Source: a bacterium (GTDB lineage Bacteria; Latescibacterota; UBA2968; GCA-2709665). From it: DNA of 10,182 bases. Within the stretch, counting starts at the first letter, position 1; every line of letters starts with the position of its first letter. The notes under the pieces were generated by a model. It was not told the origin of the DNA. It did no database searches and saw only the letters and a program-made list of their open reading frames with translations. Positions 6,834 through 10,182 of the stretch are shown here, piece after piece. The translations under genes and the position numbers were made by a program. The stretch lies in the NCBI GenBank assembly GCA_027619145.1, contig JAQCGA010000095.1, forward strand, positions 1 through 10,182, given 5' to 3'.

Positions 6834-8018
6834 ATGATGGAAGATGATTCGATGTTGGTGCTAGATGCTTCGCATGAGATGGTGTTCAATGGTAGGGAAG
6901 GCGAGGTGACGTGGTTTCATCCTAAGGTGGGGATGATGCCACCGGAGAACGAAAGTGATCCGCCTGTGGCTGTGATGTGTTGCCAGTCGATTACGGGGTC
7001 GGATGTGTTTGGGCAGATTCACGAGAGTGTTTCGACGGATCTGGGTGCTACGTGGGCTACGCCGGTACCAATTGCTTCGTTGGGACGGCACGATCTGGAG
7101 GCGGAGGGCTGGCAGGAAGGGGTGTGCGATTTTGTACCGGAATGGCATCGGAAGAGCGGCCGTTTGCTGGGTATTGGGCAGAGCGTTTTTTATGAAGACG
7201 GTGTGTTGGCGCGTAAACAGCGCAGGCGAAATCCAGTGTACGCAGTGCGGTCTCCGAATGGGGAATGGTCTGCGGCCCGGAAATTGGAGTGTGATGACCC
7301 ACGGATGACGGAGGGGTTTACCAGCGGGTGTGTACAGCGGGTGACGTTGGAAAACGGCGAGATTATTCTTCCGTGTGCCTGGAGTCCGGTGGGCCGAGAG
7401 GACCGGGCTGTGGGTACGCTGCGCTGTGGATTTGACGGGGAGGAGATGAAGATACTGGAGGCCAGCGAGGAATTGCGTAATACTGCAAGCCGTGGGCTGC
7501 TGGAGCCAACGATTACCCGGCTGGATGGGCGGTTTTATATGACGATTCGCGCAGAAGATGACCGGGGGTATGTGTCTACGTCGGACGATGGGTTGACGTG
7601 GGCGCAACAGCAGGCCTGGACGTGGGAAGATGGGGAGCCGCTGTGGATGAGTACGACGCAGCAGCGCTGGCTTACGCACAGTCTGGCGCTGTACCTGGTG
7701 TACACGCGGAAAGCGGGTCATAATGAGAATGTGATTCGGTGGCGTTCGCCGCTTTTTATGGCGGAAGTAGATACCGAGCGGCTTTGTTTGATTCGGGAGA
7801 CGGAGCGGGAGGTGTTTCCGCTGGTAGGAGATGCGGTCAACGACCCCAGGGGTGTGGCGCTGCTGGGGAATTTTCTGCCGGTGAACGCTACGGTGGAAGA
7901 GAGCTGGGTGACGGTGGGCGAGAACCTGATTCCAGTAAAGGGGAAAGGCGATGCGTTGTTGGCGCGTATCCAGTGGACGCGGCCGAACTATGAGCTGGCG
8001 TGGAGGACGTTTGAATGA
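6834..8018 (+). CDS. Sialidase/BNR-repeat-like beta-propeller protein
   Basis: This 394-residue protein starts at ATG 6834 (a second ATG follows at once), eight bases after GGAGGT (6820-6825). Two Asp-boxes of the type S-x-D-x-G-x-T-W are visible: STDLGATW (67-74) and TSDDGLTW (249-256). LLEPTITRLDG (222-232) and YMTIRAEDDRGYVS (235-248) match the Glu and Arg strands of sialidase-type propellers, and NVIRWRSPLF (299-308) may hold another triad arginine. The fold is therefore a six-bladed sialidase-like propeller. No signal peptide is visible, unusual for a true exo-sialidase, so it may act on imported sugar or be a non-sialidase member (for example a glycoside-processing or binding protein). 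Its last four bases overlap the cupin start (ATGA), indicating translational coupling. Confidence 0.75.
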   Translation: MMEDDSMLVLDASHEMVFNGREGEVTWFHPKVGMMPPENESDPPVAVMCCQSITGSDVFGQIHESVSTDLGATWATPVPIASLGRHDLEAEGWQEGVCDFVPEWHRKSGRLLGIGQSVFYEDGVLARKQRRRNPVYAVRSPNGEWSAARKLECDDPRMTEGFTSGCVQRVTLENGEIILPCAWSPVGREDRAVGTLRCGFDGEEMKILEASEELRNTASRGLLEPTITRLDGRFYMTIRAEDDRGYVSTSDDGLTWAQQQAWTWEDGEPLWMSTTQQRWLTHSLALYLVYTRKAGHNENVIRWRSPLFMAEVDTERLCLIRETEREVFPLVGDAVNDPRGVALLGNFLPVNATVEESWVTVGENLIPVKGKGDALLARIQWTRPNYELAWRTFE

Positions 8019-8476
8019 GCGAGAAGGTGAATTTGAAAGAGATTGAGGAGGTGCAACGGTCTTCTCCTGGGGGGAAATACGGGCTGGCACGAAAGCATGT
8101 TTCAGGAGTGCTGGGCGTGGTGAAAGATGCTCCGTTTGATGTGGAACAGGTGCGGCTTTCGCCGGGGAAGATCAATTTTCCGTGCCATGCACACCAGGTG
8201 CAGTGGGAGTTTTTTATGGTGCTCAGCGGCGCGGGTGTGGTTCGCCGAGACGATCGGGAGTTTCGGGTTGGCGCGGGTGATTGTTTTATGCAGCAGCCTG
8301 GTATGGCGCACCAGGTCCGAAATCCGAGCGAGGCGGAGGATCTGGTGTACGTTGTGATTGCGGACAATCCGCCGGCGGATATTGTACATTATCCGGATTC
8401 GGACAAGTGGATGTTCCGGCCGCCGCGCAAACTGGCGGAGTTGACGGAAGTGGATTATTACAAGGGAGAAGAATAG
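8015..8476 (+). CDS. Small single-domain cupin protein
   Basis: This 153-residue protein starts at ATG 8015, overlapping the stop of the sialidase-like gene (ATGA). Cupin motif 1 is present as PCHAHQVQWEFFMVLSGAG, giving His58, His60 and Glu65 as metal ligands. Motif 2, GDCFMQQPGMAHQVRN (88-103), supplies His99. The C-terminal YPDSDKW (126-132) is typical of the uncharacterised COG3837-like cupins. The protein is soluble and probably binds a divalent metal. Members of this type act as sugar isomerases or epimerases, small dioxygenases, or simple ligand sensors, and none can be chosen here. Its position between a sialidase-like propeller and a nitrilase, with the next start immediately after its stop, says the three are made together. 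Confidence 0.85.
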   Translation: MSEKVNLKEIEEVQRSSPGGKYGLARKHVSGVLGVVKDAPFDVEQVRLSPGKINFPCHAHQVQWEFFMVLSGAGVVRRDDREFRVGAGDCFMQQPGMAHQVRNPSEAEDLVYVVIADNPPADIVHYPDSDKWMFRPPRKLAELTEVDYYKGEE

Positions 8477-9811
8477 ATGTCCGATCTGCATCTGGAGTCG
8501 ATAGAGCCCTGGGCGCCCCACCCACAGGCGGCGCCGTTGCGCGAGAAGAACGAAAGCAAGCTTGCGGTGGCGGCCAATGGGACGCGTACCTGTGTGGGTG
8601 GATGGCAGGTGGTGTTTTCGGGCGTGCGCCCGGGGCGCGCGTACCGGATGCGGTGGGCTGTGGATTACCGGGAGATGGATCACCCGAGGGATGTGCTGCG
8701 CTGCAAGGCGTACTGGGGGGTGATCGCGCCGGACGACGCTCAGGTGCGGTCGGCCCAGATTCCGGGGTGGGATTATTTGTTGCCAGAACCGGCAGGCAAT
8801 GGGTCGATTCGGTTTTCACGTACGCTGGTGGCACCCAAAGGGACGGATCGGTTGACGTTGCGTTGTACGTTTCGGTGGGCTACAAAGGGTGAGTCTGCAT
8901 GGTCTTTACCGGAGGTGGAACGAGTAAAAACGCCGGAAGCCCCCCGGCCGGTGAAGGTGTCTGTGGTGACAGGGAAATCCGGTGGGCGGAAGGGTCCGTT
9001 TACGTCCATTCAGCAGAATGTAGACTATTACGCGCCGTTGTGTGAGGCCGCGTGTGAGGCAGGTACGGATTTGATCGTGTTACCGGAGATCGCATTGCAA
9101 TGGGGGATGCAGGGCAGTGCGCTGGATCTGGCGGTTCCGTTGTCTGGGCCGGAGACGGAGGTGTTTGCAAAAATTGCAGAAGCGCATGCGGCTTATTTGC
9201 TACTGGGTCTGTTCGAGCGAGATGGGGATGCGGTGTTTAATACGGCGGCGCTGATTGGTCCAGATGGCGAGGTAGAGGGCCGATATCACAAGGTGCATCT
9301 GGCTGTGGGCGGAGAGAGCGAGTCAGGTATTCGGGCGGGAGAGACATTTCCGATGTTCGATACGGTGATTGGCCGGATTGGGTGTAATATTTGTATGGAT
9401 TCTTCGGCTGCGGAATCTTCCCGGATGATTGGCCTGGGCGGTGCGGATTTCCTGTTGTTGCCGATTATGGGCGACCATCGTGCGAGCCGATGGAACCCGG
9501 GATCACCGCTGTTCAGTGAGGACCGTTGGAAAGCCATTATGCGCACGCATGCCATGGACAATCAGTTGTGCATGGTCGTGGCGCGTAACAATTCTATTGG
9601 AAGTTGTATTGTGGATCGGAAGGGAGAGATCCTGGCCTGGAACGAGGGGGACCGGGACTTTATTTCGGCAACGGTGGAGCTGGAGGACGGATTCCGGACG
9701 TGGAATGGAGGCTGCTTCCGAGAGGTGAACTGGATGCAGCGCAGGCCCCATCTGTACGGCGCGTTTGAGGATGAAGGGAATGTGGGGGCGTTGTTGCAGG
9801 CGGGGTACTGA
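8477..9811 (+). CDS. Nitrilase-superfamily carbon-nitrogen hydrolase with N-terminal beta domain
   Basis: This 444-residue protein starts at ATG 8477, directly after the cupin TAG, with AAGGGAG at 8462-8468. Residues ~160-425 form the carbon-nitrogen hydrolase domain with the Glu-Lys-Cys triad: Glu204 in VLPEIAL, Lys272 in GRYHKVHL, and Cys306 in GCNICMDSS. The usual strands AALIGPDGEVEGRYHK and FLLLPIMG (325-332) are present. The family cleaves amides, nitriles or carbamoyl groups; typical members are about 260-300 residues. Here ~155 extra residues precede the core, with a Trp- and Arg-rich beta-type sequence (GGWQVVFSGVRPGRAYRMRW, residues 41-60) resembling galactose-binding or fibronectin-like modules. 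No signal peptide is seen. Substrate is unknown; the operon context suggests an amide on a sugar-like compound. A CACGAAG repeat begins eight bases after the stop. Confidence 0.88.
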   Translation: MSDLHLESIEPWAPHPQAAPLREKNESKLAVAANGTRTCVGGWQVVFSGVRPGRAYRMRWAVDYREMDHPRDVLRCKAYWGVIAPDDAQVRSAQIPGWDYLLPEPAGNGSIRFSRTLVAPKGTDRLTLRCTFRWATKGESAWSLPEVERVKTPEAPRPVKVSVVTGKSGGRKGPFTSIQQNVDYYAPLCEAACEAGTDLIVLPEIALQWGMQGSALDLAVPLSGPETEVFAKIAEAHAAYLLLGLFERDGDAVFNTAALIGPDGEVEGRYHKVHLAVGGESESGIRAGETFPMFDTVIGRIGCNICMDSSAAESSRMIGLGGADFLLLPIMGDHRASRWNPGSPLFSEDRWKAIMRTHAMDNQLCMVVARNNSIGSCIVDRKGEILAWNEGDRDFISATVELEDGFRTWNGGCFREVNWMQRRPHLYGAFEDEGNVGALLQAGY

Positions 9812-9819
9812 GGCGGGAT

Positions 9820-9857
9820 CACGAAGGGGCACGAAGAAGCACGAAGGGGCACGAAAG
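9820..9857 (+). repeat. CACGAAG repeat array after the nitrilase stop codon
   Basis: Four CACGAA(G/A) cores occur in a row, separated by GGG or AAG, beginning eight bases after the TGA stop. The unit spacing alternates 10 and 11 bases. It is the longest copy of the element also found at 3077-3135 and, inverted, at 10041-10054. Confidence 0.7.
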
Positions 9858-9859
9858 CT

Positions 9860-9895
9860 CCCTCCCCCTTTCCCTGCCGCAGCGGAGGGGGAGGG
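9860..9895. repeat. G/C-rich inverted repeat (cruciform)
   Basis: CCCTCCCCC (9860-9868) pairs perfectly with GGGGGAGGG (9887-9895). The 18-base interior can extend the stem: TCC with GGA, and CTG with CAG around a CCG loop, leaving one bulged C. No T-run follows, so termination by itself is unlikely. It resembles dispersed CCCTCCCCC/GGGGGAGGG palindromes that I recall from environmental genomes. Confidence 0.65.
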
Positions 9896-9920
9896 GCAGC
9901 GATTGGGTATGTGTAAATGG

Positions 9921-9956
9921 AAGAGGTCCGATGGAGTTTTCGTCGGGCCTCTTCTT
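9921..9956 (+). terminator. Likely Rho-independent-type hairpin in the convergent gap
   Basis: AAGAGGTCCGA (9921-9931) pairs with TCGGGCCTCTT (9943-9953) in an 11-bp stem with one G-T wobble, extendable by one G-C pair, around an 11-base loop. It is followed by CTTTGTCT, a weak T-rich tail. It lies 110 bases after the nitrilase stop and about 106 bases before the end of the opposing gene, where a terminator is expected; it could also act on the minus strand. Confidence 0.5.
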
Positions 9957-10040
9957 TGTCTGGTGGGGCTCCGGGGTGGGGCCGAGAGTGGTGATTTGCC
10001 CGGCGCATCCTGCACCGGCCCCTTTGGGGCTGCCTTCGGC

Positions 10041-10054
10041 TCGTGCTCTTCGTG
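10041..10054 (-). repeat. CACGAAG repeat, inverted, after the minus-strand stop codon
   Basis: On the minus strand CACGAAGAGCACGA begins seven bases after the TAA stop of the right-edge gene, so it has the same orientation relative to its upstream gene as the copies at 3077 and 9820. Beyond it on the same strand lies a small GCCCC/GGGGC stem (10018-10030) with no T-run. Confidence 0.6.
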
Positions 10055-10061
10055 ATATGTT

Positions 10062-10182
10062 TTAGAAGAGCCAGCGGACGAGGAGGTCGCCTACGACGTA
10101 ACTGACGGCGGCTACACCGAGGCCTACGACGAACATGTCGATGCCGCTGCGGAAGATGCTTCGGCCGGCGAAGAGGCTGCGG
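10062..10182 (-). CDS. C-terminal end of a membrane protein, VIT1/CCC1-like, 5' end outside the window
   Basis: Only the last 39 codons are visible, read from the right edge to a TAA at 10064-10062. The residues begin RSLFAGRSIFRSG, continue IDMFVVGLGVAAVSYVVGDL and end LVRWLF. This is a short basic Arg/Gly loop followed by one hydrophobic helix of about 20 residues with small residues (G, A, S). The pattern S-G-x-x-x-x-x-x-G-x-x-A-A-x-x-x-Y-x-x-G is what I expect for the last helix of VIT1/CCC1-family iron/manganese transporters. Codon use supports real coding: 31 of 39 codons end in C. Too little is present to prove the family; any small polytopic membrane protein is the alternative. It converges on the nitrilase operon. 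Confidence 0.6.
   Translation of the reverse strand, partial: RSLFAGRSIFRSGIDMFVVGLGVAAVSYVVGDLLVRWLF

Noticed and set aside
6861..8090. Long open frame of 409 codons on the minus strand opposite the sialidase-like gene
   Set aside because: The product is rich in Arg, Pro, His and Gln without any domain pattern. It exists because the G/T-ending + strand codons rarely give TTA, CTA or TCA in this phase. The + strand gene has clear Asp-boxes and a good ribosome binding site.
8281..8892. Open frame of 203 codons on the + strand overlapping the cupin and nitrilase genes
   Set aside because: Gly/Ala/Arg-rich sequence in the +1 frame of two strongly supported genes; no start signal.

Overview
The window is about 10.2 kb of bacterial DNA from a lineage I cannot name with certainty. 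G- and T-ending codons, spread-out genes separated by palindromic or tandem repeats, and this mix of esterases, sugar-type enzymes and sialidase-like propellers resemble genomes of uncultured environmental phyla such as Latescibacterota, Poribacteria or Hydrogenedentota. That placement is inference. There is no rRNA, tRNA, CRISPR array, transposase or phage gene visible.

Layout: nine genes in a row on the + strand fill 1-9811. They are the 3' part of a beta-propeller (PD40/TolB-like) protein (1-1106); an SGNH/GDSL hydrolase with an extra N-terminal beta domain (1263-2243); a short-chain dehydrogenase (2295-3074); a signal-peptide-bearing alpha/beta hydrolase (3323-4393); a calcineurin-like metallophosphoesterase (start moved to a GTG at 4436, end 5359); a DegT/DnrJ/EryC1/StrS-type PLP aminotransferase (start moved to a GTG at 5491, end 6738); a sialidase/BNR-like protein (6834-8018); a small cupin (8015-8476); and a nitrilase-superfamily amidohydrolase with an unusual N-terminal domain (8477-9811). 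The last three overlap or abut and form one tight operon. A convergent gene enters at the right edge on the - strand (10062-10182). Only its last 39 residues are visible, and they resemble the C-terminal membrane segment of VIT1/CCC1-type transporters.

The gaps between genes carry most of the unusual structure. They hold a GCAAAG triple repeat (1143-1168), CACGAAG-type repeats right after stop codons in the sense of the upstream gene (3077, 9820, and 10054 on the - strand), two copies of a hairpin repeat whose stems differ by compensatory changes (3172-3272), an AT-rich heptamer repeat (6762-6801), a G/C-rich cruciform (9860-9895) and a likely terminator (9921-9953).

Functionally the set suggests processing of esterified or amidated carbohydrate or glycoside material: de-esterification (SGNH and alpha/beta hydrolases), oxidation/reduction of a sugar acid (SDR), sugar recognition or cleavage (propellers), and deamidation (nitrilase). 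There is no transporter, regulator or assigned glycoside hydrolase to fix the substrate. I find no clear new defence or mobile system. The most interesting items are the sialidase-like/cupin/nitrilase operon, the covarying repeat pair, the stop-codon-linked CACGAAG repeats and the strong strand composition bias.
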